A stretch of DNA of 64,000 nt from Halalkalirubrum salinum (GTDB lineage: Archaea; Halobacteriota; Halobacteria; Halobacteriales; Haloferacaceae): positions 1 to 64,000 of the forward strand of contig NZ_SRSG01000002.1 in the NCBI RefSeq assembly GCF_005543295.1, written 5' to 3'. How positions within the stretch are numbered: position 1 is the first letter of the stretch; every line of letters starts with the position of its first letter. The translations under genes were made by a program, and so were the position numbers. Shown in pieces: positions 49,741 to 58,073 of this stretch. The notes beneath the pieces are model-generated. The model was not told where the DNA came from and ran no database searches. It saw only the letters and a list, made by a program, of their open reading frames with translations.

Positions 49741-51861
49741 TTAGCTCGAAATGCCGCCGTATTCGTACATGCCGTACCCCTGCGCGCCGAGGTTCTCGTC
49801 TATTTCTGCGGGATCCGTCGGCGTCGGCGTCTCCACCGAGCCGTCGGATTCGATGTCGACGGATTCGCCGTCGACTCGCAGCTCCGCGTCGCCCTCGAGA
49901 ATTGTGAACGACTCAATCTCTCCACGATAGTAGAAATTGTCGTAGTTGACGTCCATATCGTTCGAGACCCACCCGTCGGCTGTGTTGCCTGTGATGGATT
50001 CCCAGTTGCCGTCAGGGAACTGATCGCCGCCCCGAAGCGTGTCTGTCACGCTAAAGTTGTAATGGGCGCTGTCTTCACCGACCGCGATGATGATAAGGCG
50101 GTGCTCAAGAAGCTCGGCGTCTATTGTCGTGTCGCCGCCGTCGGATTCTACCGTATCGCCGTCGTCGGATTCTACCGTATCGCCGTCGTCGGATTCTACC
50201 GTATCTCCGTCGTCGGATTCTACCGTATCTCCGTCGTCGGATTCTACCGACTCCCAGGGTTCGTCGTCGACAAAGACATCTGCGTCCCCCTCGAGGAGTT
50301 CGAACGCTTCGATGTCTCCGGTGAACAGGAAGTCGTCGTAGTTGACGTCCATGTCATTTGAGACCCACCCGTTCGCCGTCGAGCCGTCGATCGCTTCCCA
50401 ATCTCCGTCTGGGAAGTGTTCGCCCGCCTCGAGTTCACCGGAGACGGTAAACTCGTAATTGGCGCTTTTATCGCCCACGGCGACGATTCGGATCGTCCGC
50501 TCGGTGAGTTCGTTCGTCGATCCATCTGTGTCACCGGACGAATCGTCGGTCTCTGCAGATGAATCGTCGAGTTCCGCGGGATCCCAGGGGTCATCATCTA
50601 CGAAAACGTCCGCCTCCCCCTCGAGGAGTTCAAAGGCTTCGATGTCGCCGGTGAACAGGAAGTCGTCGTAGTTGACGTCCATGTCATTTGAGACCCACCC
50701 GTTCGCCGTCGAGCCGTCGATCGCTTCCCAATCTCCGTCCGGGAAGTGTTCGCCCGCCTCGAGTTCCCCAGAGACAGCGAACTCGTAGTTGGCGCTTTCT
50801 TCGCTCACAGCAACGATTCGAATCGTCCGCTCGGTGAGTTCGTCTGTCGATCCATCTGTGTCACCGGACGAATCATCGGCCTCTGCAGATGAATCGTCGA
50901 GTTCCGCGGGATCCCAGGGTTCGTCGTCGACAAAGACATCTGCGTCCCCCTCGAGGAGTCCGAACGCTTCGATGTCTCCGGTGAACCGGAAGTCATCATA
51001 GTTGACGTCCATGTCGTTCGAGACCCACCCGTTCGCCGTCGAGCCGTCGATCGCTTCCCAGTCGCCGTCAGGGAAGTGCTCGCCTGCTTCGAGTTCACCG
51101 GAGACAGTGAACTCGTAGTTGGCGCTTTCTTCGCTCACAGCAACGATTCGGATCGTTCGCTCGGTAGATTCGTCTGTATCGGCTTCCTCGAAGTCGGTGA
51201 ATTCGTCGCTCTCTTCGGCGTCCGGCGTCGATTCACCAACCGACGCTGTGAATGTGTAGTCGCCGTCCCCGTTTTGCACATCAACGATCTGCAGGTATGC
51301 TGTTTCACTTGTCTCAATTGTGTCAAGGAGCTGTACAGGCGCGTCAGTCGCTGTGTACCGCAGCGAGCAGAAATCACCATCTGCGTCGTACAGAACCAAC
51401 GCCGTAACACCGCTGGGATCGGAACGCTGGAAATCAACCTGTATGGTCTGCCCTTCGGTTACCGAAAGGGCGTACCATCGAGACGTATCTGCTGGTAAGG
51501 TACTATTAACGGCCGTATCAAGCGATATTTCTTCTGCAGTTGTAATCGTCTTATTGGTAGAATCTCTGCTCGAATCAGACTCTAGCGGTCTGATTGCAGT
51601 AATCTCCGGTGCGGTCGGCTGTGAAAGGACCGATCCGCCACCGTACCCGTACGTGTCGGGAGCATTGACCGTTGTCGCGTCCGCGGTCTTCGCGGACGCC
51701 ACTCCGGAATCTCCTGTTTGCCCGGCAACGGTTGCCACCGCCGTTCCAGCTAGGAGGAGATACGATCGCCTACTGAGCTTCGGCTGGTCGTCACCGCCGT
51801 CGTCGTCAGGCGGGTCAGCCGTCGCTCTCGCCGTCAATCTGCGTGCCAGTTTGCGTGCCAT
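49741..51861 (-). CDS. Tat-exported protein with PPC-like domain and four copies of a beta-rich repeat domain
   Basis: A 706-residue secreted protein. LSRRSYLLLAGTAVATVAG is a Tat signal. About residues 115-210 resemble a bacterial pre-peptidase C-terminal (PPC) domain (DTSRWYALSVTEGQTIQV, YLQIVDVQNGDGDYTFTASV). Four domains of about 85 residues follow, each R-I-V-A, A-N-Y-E-F-T-V-S-G-E-L, W-E-A-I-D-G-S-T-A-N-G-W-V, D-M-D-V-N-Y-D-D-F, G-D-A-D-V-F-V. The first three are nearly identical with a 110-residue period; the fourth is more diverged, after a D-D-G-D-T-V-E-S linker. Acidic linkers suit a halophile surface protein. It is first in the operon. Confidence 0.78.
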   Translation of the reverse strand: MARKLARRLTARATADPPDDDGGDDQPKLSRRSYLLLAGTAVATVAGQTGDSGVASAKTADATTVNAPDTYGYGGGSVLSQPTAPEITAIRPLESDSSRDSTNKTITTAEEISLDTAVNSTLPADTSRWYALSVTEGQTIQVDFQRSDPSGVTALVLYDADGDFCSLRYTATDAPVQLLDTIETSETAYLQIVDVQNGDGDYTFTASVGESTPDAEESDEFTDFEEADTDESTERTIRIVAVSEESANYEFTVSGELEAGEHFPDGDWEAIDGSTANGWVSNDMDVNYDDFRFTGDIEAFGLLEGDADVFVDDEPWDPAELDDSSAEADDSSGDTDGSTDELTERTIRIVAVSEESANYEFAVSGELEAGEHFPDGDWEAIDGSTANGWVSNDMDVNYDDFLFTGDIEAFELLEGEADVFVDDDPWDPAELDDSSAETDDSSGDTDGSTNELTERTIRIVAVGDKSANYEFTVSGELEAGEHFPDGDWEAIDGSTANGWVSNDMDVNYDDFLFTGDIEAFELLEGDADVFVDDEPWESVESDDGDTVESDDGDTVESDDGDTVESDDGDTVESDGGDTTIDAELLEHRLIIIAVGEDSAHYNFSVTDTLRGGDQFPDGNWESITGNTADGWVSNDMDVNYDNFYYRGEIESFTILEGDAELRVDGESVDIESDGSVETPTPTDPAEIDENLGAQGYGMYEYGGISS
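50144..50249. repeat. 24-bp tandem repeat encoding an acidic linker
   Basis: Four complete 24-bp units (50144-50239) plus a partial fifth encode E-S-D-D-G-D-T-V repeats between the third and fourth domains of the secreted repeat protein. Units differ by single bases. Copy number is likely to vary between strains. Confidence 0.85.
50250..51170. repeat. Three 330-bp direct repeats inside the secreted repeat-protein gene
   Basis: The same DNA segment recurs at 50341, 50671 and 51001, exactly 330 bp apart, with only scattered differences. It corresponds to one domain plus linker (110 residues). High DNA identity suggests recent duplication or gene conversion. A fourth diverged copy is near 49941. 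Confidence 0.85.
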
Positions 51862-52113
51862 CGCGTCTGGTAATCAGATATTACCGCCCATAAACCTTCC
51901 TATTTTCAGATACTATTTGTTATGGAATTTATTATTGTTTTGATGACTGTACTGAATTTATGAAATTCATAGATTCTTAGCAAAGAAAATGGTTTGTTCT
52001 AAAATCACTAGACAGGCACAAGGTAACGCCATGTTTACTATGATTAATAAGGAATTATTGCGTTAGTTGCACCGGGCAGGGGATCGTGTTTCGTCGAGAG
52101 TATCGAATCATAG

Positions 52114-53286
52114 TTACGTCGATGCAGCAGTGTCCGCCTCCGCCGCGTGTAAAAGCGCATCTGCCAGGAATTTTGCGGCCCAGTTGGGATATCGTAGATA
52201 CATGTATGGGCCCCACACCGGTACGGAGCCTGAGAGTCCCCCACGTATCACAGGGGGGCCCGTGAGCGGCTGCCGGTGTTTCAGAAACCGTACTGTTCGA
52301 TCGGCTTCGGTTCGGTACCTCGGTACCCCAGTTATGTCAAATAGACGGTACCATATGATCGCCATCTGTGCGTTACCGGTCAGACAGTAGAAGTTCGACC
52401 CCTGAAAGGAACTGTCGAACCGACCGGTGAGTATGCCGGTCCGCTGTTGGATGTCGACGAAGGCCGCTGCGGAACGAATCGCAGCGTCGAGGAGTTCGTC
52501 ATCGTCGAGTATGACAGCGCCTTCCAGTAGCCCTCTGATCGTGTATGCGATCGTATGCAAAAACGGATCGTCCCCTCGGTCGAACCCCGCACGCCGGAAC
52601 CAGCCGTCTTCGCGCTGTTGATCTGCAACCCACCGAAGGTTTCGCATGGCGGTCGATCGAACCGTTGGCGAGCCAACGTGTTCGTTCGCCGCGAGGAGTC
52701 CCCATGCGATCCTGGAGCTGTAGCTGTGGACGACGCCGTTGTAGTCGTAGCGATCCCAGTACCCGTCTGGATGTTGGACCGAAACCAGCCACTCCCCCGC
52801 CTGTTCGGCCGCATCGAGATACGCCTGCTCGCCGGTCACTTCATACGCCCTAGCGAGGCCGAAGAGGATCTGTCCGGTATTAAACACGCTGGGCTCGCGC
52901 TCGCTCTGCGGGGCATCTCCTTTCGGAAACGCACCCGTCTCGAACTGCGTTTCACACAGCCATTCGGCCATCCGATCGGCGCGACGGCGGGCCTCAATCG
53001 AGCCGTACCTGTCGGCATAATCGTACAGTGTCGGTGCGATGTAGCCTGTCGTTTCGGGATAGGGGCCACCCCAGCCGAGGACGAGGTTGTAGTTCGATGC
53101 ACAGCCACCGGTTCCGGTCGCATTCTGGCTTCGATATAGCCACCTAATCGCCGCATCGAGATGCTGCCGATCGCTCTGAATGAAACTGTCCCGTCCACGG
53201 ATGTCAGACCACAACTCCTTGCCGAGGATTGGAAGTCGTACCGACAGCGACGGTTTTGATCCGACCATACGACCCGCCGCCATCAC
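52114..53286 (-). CDS. Alpha/alpha-toroid protein, possibly a glycan-active enzyme
   Basis: A 390-residue protein made of repeated helix pairs: DAAIRWLYRSQNATG, GGCASNYNLVLGWGGPYPET, ADRMAEWLCETQFETGAFP, AEQAGEWLVSVQHPDGYW and RWVADQQREDGWF. This is an (alpha/alpha)6-type toroid like GH88, mannose-isomerase-like or glucuronyl C5-epimerase folds; squalene-cyclase-like is the other option. There is no signal peptide. It is on the same strand as the downstream surface-protein operon and upstream polymer genes, so uronic-acid or glycan processing is a reasonable guess. No catalytic residue can be assigned. Confidence 0.6.
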   Translation of the reverse strand: MMAAGRMVGSKPSLSVRLPILGKELWSDIRGRDSFIQSDRQHLDAAIRWLYRSQNATGTGGCASNYNLVLGWGGPYPETTGYIAPTLYDYADRYGSIEARRRADRMAEWLCETQFETGAFPKGDAPQSEREPSVFNTGQILFGLARAYEVTGEQAYLDAAEQAGEWLVSVQHPDGYWDRYDYNGVVHSYSSRIAWGLLAANEHVGSPTVRSTAMRNLRWVADQQREDGWFRRAGFDRGDDPFLHTIAYTIRGLLEGAVILDDDELLDAAIRSAAAFVDIQQRTGILTGRFDSSFQGSNFYCLTGNAQMAIIWYRLFDITGVPRYRTEADRTVRFLKHRQPLTGPPVIRGGLSGSVPVWGPYMYLRYPNWAAKFLADALLHAAEADTAAST

Positions 53287-53447
53287 CAGCCCACCCCACG
53301 GTGTCTTCGGCTATTCCTGATTTGGTAACGAGACATTCGGCGATATTTCAATGTCCAACGTGAGGTGTTTCGCCACATTCTGTTCTGAAATACTGTCTCA
53401 CTATACCGGATTTACTATCTACTGCCTAACACCCGCAGCCGTCGACA

Positions 53448-53509
53448 ATAGCGTACAGCACAGCGGATATTGGGACTATAGCGTACCGCACAGAGGATCT
53501 ATTGGAACT
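53448..53509. repeat. Two-copy imperfect 30-bp direct repeat
   Basis: Units start ATAGCGTAC at 53448 and 53478 and share most of 30 bp. They lie in the 245-bp spacer between two minus-strand genes. No gene was seen in the spacer. Confidence 0.65.
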
Positions 53510-53531
53510 AATTGACACCGCCGTGACGAAA

Positions 53532-55292
53532 TCAATCGAGATGGGTAGCGATCCACCGTTCGAGCGTCGTGATCTGTGATATCATCGAGACATTGTTTTC
53601 GCCATTCATATGTGCAGAGTAGAGCTCCGATACAGCGTCAGCATTGAACAATGCTCGTGAGCAGGCGTCGTCGACGAGACCTTTGACGATGTCGTGTAGT
53701 TCCGAGTCGCGATCGCGGAGCCAGAAGTCTGCGAGTTGCCCGCTCCCGTAGGTGGCTTTCGATCGCAGCCGTCCGGTCACGACGTTGCCGACAAATCCAG
53801 CAACATGGAAAAGATACGGCCAAGATGGCTTCATTTTTGTCCGTTCGTAGGTGATCTTCGAGAGTTCGGGGTCGATCCGTCGAATCAACTCAAGTTTTGC
53901 CCGGCTGGTTCCGTACGGGACAGATTCACCGGTGAGCGGAAAGGTTCCTTTTCGGTACGCCCGTGGTAGTCGTGCACACCACTCCAGATACGAGCCGTCG
54001 ACGTGCGGAAACCGAGTTCCAAACCGGTCACGCATGAGCCGGTTACTTGTCGCTGTGTGTTTTGTGTAATAGTTCTGAAAGTGGATATCCAAGATTTGTC
54101 TGCGGGCACCTTGCTCGTCGCTCTCGTGCAGTTCGGTTCTGAATGATCCGTACGGGTCTACCCGTGGTGAGAGGAGCTCTCTGACGAGCCCTGCGCTCGA
54201 TCCAGCCTCGCTTGCATACTGGGACTCGATTGGCGACCGGCCTGAGCGAAGATGCGGCCGAAGCAAGTGGTCGCCAATCAACTCGCCCTGCATCCCCTCC
54301 ATCACCACACCAGGTGTTGGTTCGAGATGATATGACGGTGAGAGATTTACCGACGTACTCCACCGCATCATCCCATCGGTCGATTCAATAACGCGACCGA
54401 AACAATCCGCAAATGTCCTCGCCGAAAGCGGCACCTCACTCAGCTCAATGTTGAGCGTTTCAGCAACCGCTGCGGCGAGTTTTGGGTTATCGCTGGTCGG
54501 CGGATTGGCATCGTACGTATATGCTCCGAGTGACCAATCGTTTCCGTCTGCCGACAAAAGCGCGGCCGCCGTTGTTCGGCTGTCAAGCCCCCCTGACAGC
54601 CAGATACCGTTTTGATCAGGCAGCGTTTTACCGATTCGCGCGGTTGCCTGGAGGTACCGATCGGCAAGTTCGTCAAGATATGCAGAACCCGGAGAGGCCT
54701 CGTCGTACCGTGGTTTCCAGTACCGGGCCGTCGATCGCTCACCGTTAGTCACTTCGAGGACAGTCGCGGGTCGAATCGACTGGATACCCTCGACAAGTGT
54801 TCTGTCGCCCCACAGATGACCCATGAGAAGCATGTCGCTGGCGGCCTGTAAATCGAGCACTGGTGTAACATCTTCAGTTAGGATCGGGGCCACCGCTGTA
54901 CCAAACAGGAACTGTCCAGACCGCGAATAATAACACGGCCGGGTCCCGAGTTTGTCCGTGATAACGAGTGTTCGGTCCGCAGAGAAACACGCGATGAGGA
55001 AACAGCCCTGCAGCCGCGAGGCGACCTCAACGGGCCGATCGAACAGTGATTCAAACATTGCTTGGTGATCGATCCGAAGTTCGTCGAGATTCGTGACAAC
55101 GCCATAAAGCACCCCGCTACGGTTGCCGTCCGACCACGTCGCCATGCTGCGTGGATCGCCTGGATCGCTTGTCACAACGACGCCATTAGTGCCGTGCTCG
55201 AACCGCTCTGTGCGACTGTCGTCGGAATCGATCGTTTCCTGTGCGACTCGTAGCGCTTGTCCGGTGATGTGTCCACCAATTAGTCCACTCAT
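53532..55292 (-). CDS. Asparagine-synthetase-like protein with inactive glutaminase site
   Basis: A 586-residue AsnB-like protein. The start at 55292 makes an ATGA overlap with the upstream gene and gives MSGLIGG, where active family members have M-C-G-I; the nucleophile Cys2 is Ser. The glutaminase-like domain (about 1-190: SRLQGCFLIACFSADRTLV, GTRPCYYSRSG) is otherwise present. The synthetase domain has the ATP pyrophosphatase loop SGGLDS at 233-238. It may use ammonia or another amine, or amidate or transfer onto an acidic sugar; similar proteins occur in exopolysaccharide clusters. It is coupled to the polytopic GT-C-like gene upstream. Confidence 0.8.
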   Translation of the reverse strand: MSGLIGGHITGQALRVAQETIDSDDSRTERFEHGTNGVVVTSDPGDPRSMATWSDGNRSGVLYGVVTNLDELRIDHQAMFESLFDRPVEVASRLQGCFLIACFSADRTLVITDKLGTRPCYYSRSGQFLFGTAVAPILTEDVTPVLDLQAASDMLLMGHLWGDRTLVEGIQSIRPATVLEVTNGERSTARYWKPRYDEASPGSAYLDELADRYLQATARIGKTLPDQNGIWLSGGLDSRTTAAALLSADGNDWSLGAYTYDANPPTSDNPKLAAAVAETLNIELSEVPLSARTFADCFGRVIESTDGMMRWSTSVNLSPSYHLEPTPGVVMEGMQGELIGDHLLRPHLRSGRSPIESQYASEAGSSAGLVRELLSPRVDPYGSFRTELHESDEQGARRQILDIHFQNYYTKHTATSNRLMRDRFGTRFPHVDGSYLEWCARLPRAYRKGTFPLTGESVPYGTSRAKLELIRRIDPELSKITYERTKMKPSWPYLFHVAGFVGNVVTGRLRSKATYGSGQLADFWLRDRDSELHDIVKGLVDDACSRALFNADAVSELYSAHMNGENNVSMISQITTLERWIATHLD

Positions 55293-57181
55293 TGTGTATG
55301 CTCCCATGTACTCCGCTGTTGTTCTGTCTCGAGCGCTCCGGGCTCGGCGATACCGTTGACTCGGTAGGCGGTGAATTCTCCGTTATCGTACATTTTCATC
55401 ACCGTTGGATCGGTTTCGATTCGATCGAAGTCTGCAGGCCTGAAATTCCAGTACTGCTCGTAGTTCGGGAAGTTCACGGGGTAGAGAATTCGGCCTCGCT
55501 CGGTCAAAAGCAAATACCGATCAGCCTCGTAACTTGCCCCGAAGGTCGATCGCTCGGTGTAGTTGAACCGTGGTGGCGGCGGCGAGCCGGCGTTTCTGAT
55601 AGCACCGCTCCGGTTCGTGACGCCGTAGTGGAGGTCGTGAAATCGATACTGGGTTAGCCCGAACTCCGAAATCTCTCGGGTTTCCTCGCGGTTTTCGAAG
55701 AACCACTCACTGCCGTCGATTTCCATCTCTGTCGTTTGGTGACTCATTTCAGATCCTGCCGGCGTGTGGAATACCGTACCAACAGAAATAACAGAGAGCA
55801 CCAGGACGATCGCAAGCACCGAGCCAACCGCGACGCTGTTTTTATTCCAGGAATTATCACTGCCCATCAACAGCGAACAGAATACAGCAACGAGAACGAT
55901 ACCGAAAACTTGTGCAAAAATGACAAGTCTTCCCCAGCCGATGATCAGGTCCATTGTTAAAAACGGGACCGAACCGAGCGTAAACACCCAAAACACGACG
56001 ACAAATAAGAGTACGAGCGGCCTCATCTCATCTCGTCTTTGCCACCATAACAAGACGAGCACAAGTGTGCATAGTCCGACAACTCCAGACACCACAACCT
56101 CCGATCCGTAGTTGAACACAATTACCTCAATGAGGTCTTGTGTCCCCGGTGACGTTCGAGAGACGGTATCAGTGTACGTGTCCAGCTGATTTTCGCCCGG
56201 ATCGTTTCCCACGATGGTTTCGAGGACCGACTGGAACCGAAGAATGATCCCGACGAACTGGGTATACCACGCCGAAAACACGACAAACCCGAGTGAAATA
56301 ACGTACGTTGGTTGGATGTGAATATGATCTGCTGTCCAGACCCACCTGAGGACCTTATATATTCCAAATGTGACCAATAAAAACAGTGAAGTCAGCGGAT
56401 GGTACGTTATTAATGCGATAAGTGAGATTACGAGCGCTGCCCGGATAGCCAGCGAGGGCGCTCGACGCTCGGTAACAAAGAGGTACAAAAAGAACGGGAC
56501 GTAGAAGATGCTCAATATGTACGGAACCATAGTCACATGTGCGGTTCCAGCGATGGGGAACAAGGCAATTGCAAGCCCAACCAACACGGCCGATCGATTC
56601 TCGAAGAACGCGGTCATCAAAAGGCACGTTCCACCAAAATACACGACGGCAAAAACGGGGAAGACCCAGTTGATGATTACCTGTGGATCGACCCCAGTCA
56701 CACTGCTAAATATCCAAATGAGGATGTGTGTGTTTGGATAGATGTTTCCCTCGATCGATCCGGTGAGCGCAATATTTTTTACATACCCAATGTGTGTCAA
56801 CGTGTCCGCTCTACCGTATACAGGATATCCACGGATTACAGGCAGCAGTACCACGACAGCATTCCCAAGAATCATCAATGTAACACCAAAAACCCACCAG
56901 CGGATCTCGCTGCCCGCTGTCGACCACCGCCTCACGCCAGAGGAGCGACCGAAGTCGGGGTTATGGTGCAGATTCCACGCGCTTGTGATGATCGTCGCGG
57001 CTCCAAAAAACAGCGTCAATATCAACAGAACCCAAAAGAATCGCGGGAACGCACTGTACACTGACGGCTCATACCCTCGTGCAGGTGGCGTCACCACAAG
57101 TATTACCATCACAATTACGAGTGCGATCACGCCAAGTAGCGCACAGATTGCTGGCACGATTCGTTGAGTAGCGTCTTTCAT
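55289..57181 (-). CDS. Large polytopic membrane protein, GT-C-like, of polysaccharide clusters
   Basis: A 630-residue protein with about 12 hydrophobic helices from residue 10 to about 470, then an extracytoplasmic region of about 150 residues. The first large loop contains YPVYGRADTLTHIGYVKN, with an acidic residue in the position used by GT-C glycosyltransferases, followed by YPNTHILIW. The C-terminal part (SEWFFENREETREI, RYLLLTERGRILYP) resembles soluble ends of haloarchaeal oligosaccharyltransferase-like proteins. It could transfer or polymerise lipid-linked glycans outside the membrane. This is inference from topology and context. Its stop overlaps the AsnB-like start. Confidence 0.7.
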   Translation of the reverse strand: MKDATQRIVPAICALLGVIALVIVMVILVVTPPARGYEPSVYSAFPRFFWVLLILTLFFGAATIITSAWNLHHNPDFGRSSGVRRWSTAGSEIRWWVFGVTLMILGNAVVVLLPVIRGYPVYGRADTLTHIGYVKNIALTGSIEGNIYPNTHILIWIFSSVTGVDPQVIINWVFPVFAVVYFGGTCLLMTAFFENRSAVLVGLAIALFPIAGTAHVTMVPYILSIFYVPFFLYLFVTERRAPSLAIRAALVISLIALITYHPLTSLFLLVTFGIYKVLRWVWTADHIHIQPTYVISLGFVVFSAWYTQFVGIILRFQSVLETIVGNDPGENQLDTYTDTVSRTSPGTQDLIEVIVFNYGSEVVVSGVVGLCTLVLVLLWWQRRDEMRPLVLLFVVVFWVFTLGSVPFLTMDLIIGWGRLVIFAQVFGIVLVAVFCSLLMGSDNSWNKNSVAVGSVLAIVLVLSVISVGTVFHTPAGSEMSHQTTEMEIDGSEWFFENREETREISEFGLTQYRFHDLHYGVTNRSGAIRNAGSPPPPRFNYTERSTFGASYEADRYLLLTERGRILYPVNFPNYEQYWNFRPADFDRIETDPTVMKMYDNGEFTAYRVNGIAEPGALETEQQRSTWEHTQ

Positions 57182-57359
57182 TGTGTCTCAGCCATCATCG
57201 ACAACCGCCGGTACCCAATGTCGGGTAGTATTCATCAGTTGGATGCTCCACAGTACTACTGACTGAGACAGTCCCGTATGGAAGTAATCACCCACCTAAT
57301 GTTTTGGATACGATGGTAGTAATGGCATTACTACGCGTTCTTCGTGCGGAGGTTCCGGT

Positions 57360-57620
57360 ATGGCTTTGAGTTGTCGAATCCATATTCTCGGGGCGTTAAT
57401 CCTCTGGATGAGTGCGATCTTTGGCGTATTGGTGTTTTTCCGAGCGTTCTCATTCGAGTCGTATTTTGTGCTCTCGTTTATTGGACTCCTCATTGTGATA
57501 CAGCTTTTTGCACCGGTCGAAGAGCGTCCGGCTTGGTGGCAGTATATACGCATGACCACCGCAGCGGGATTTGTCGTATTTGGGTATATTCTCTACCGTC
57601 AGATCACTGCCGTATTGTAA
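57360..57620 (+). CDS. Small three-helix membrane protein
   Basis: An 86-residue protein with three hydrophobic spans (GALILWMSAIFGVLVFF; FVLSFIGLLIVIQLF; TTAAGFVVFGYILY) and the motif EERPAWWQ between the second and third. Short haloarchaeal membrane proteins with this layout are common, but I cannot name a function. It is the only rightward gene in a leftward region. The opposite-strand frame over it is not protein-like. Confidence 0.6.
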   Translation: MALSCRIHILGALILWMSAIFGVLVFFRAFSFESYFVLSFIGLLIVIQLFAPVEERPAWWQYIRMTTAAGFVVFGYILYRQITAVL

Positions 57621-57713
57621 GACGACGAATACGGTCTATCGAACCGCGTTACCTTGATCGGCTCACAGTACACCCATTTTCGATATCGAAACAGCCACGC
57701 GTTTGATTGTACG

Positions 57714-57938
57714 TCACAGATATCCCAGATCCTCAAGTCTCGCTTCTAAGTCTGCATTCGTGTTTGTCTGCTCGGTTTGGCGCTCAGCGGAGGTTTCGTC
57801 GGCTACGAGGATCACCTCAAGAATGAATTGGAGATATGCCTCGACGGACTCAAAATCAGTACCGTCGATCCGCGCTTCGAGTTTCGTCTGTAGTTCGGTC
57901 GGAATGTCGATTTCTATTGTTTGAGTGTTGTCAGTCAT
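57714..57938 (-). CDS. Small acidic protein ending in DLGYL
   Basis: A 74-residue protein: IEIDIPTELQTKLEARIDGT, FESVEAYLQFILEVIL, then ADLEARLEDLGYL. The first part resembles a ribbon-helix-helix-like strand and helix found in small haloarchaeal proteins, possibly DNA- or partner-binding. The C-terminal L-x2-L-G-Y-L matches the tail of the alkaline-phosphatase-superfamily protein at 46870. It is next to a DUF1616 gene on the same strand. Function unknown. Confidence 0.62.
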   Translation of the reverse strand: MTDNTQTIEIDIPTELQTKLEARIDGTDFESVEAYLQFILEVILVADETSAERQTEQTNTNADLEARLEDLGYL

Positions 57939-58073
57939 GTGCGTGTGTCACATCCGTTCGTCGTCTGGTGTCGATCGCCTCTGCATTGTGATCTGAGTCA
58001 TCAATCGCTGTGTCGGCGTGTCGTTCTAAAGTCGGGCAGCCAAAGTACAGCGCCATGTTAGATGGACTCACTG

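Noticed and set aside
50144-50249. Possible CRISPR array (24-bp repeated units)
   Set aside because: Units are contiguous with no unique spacers and are in frame within a secreted protein, encoding an acidic linker.
47925-51861. Provirus tail module
   Set aside because: The fibre-like and beta-helix genes resemble viral tail proteins, but no capsid, terminase, portal, integrase or tape-measure gene is nearby and the first gene encodes a Tat-exported surface protein.
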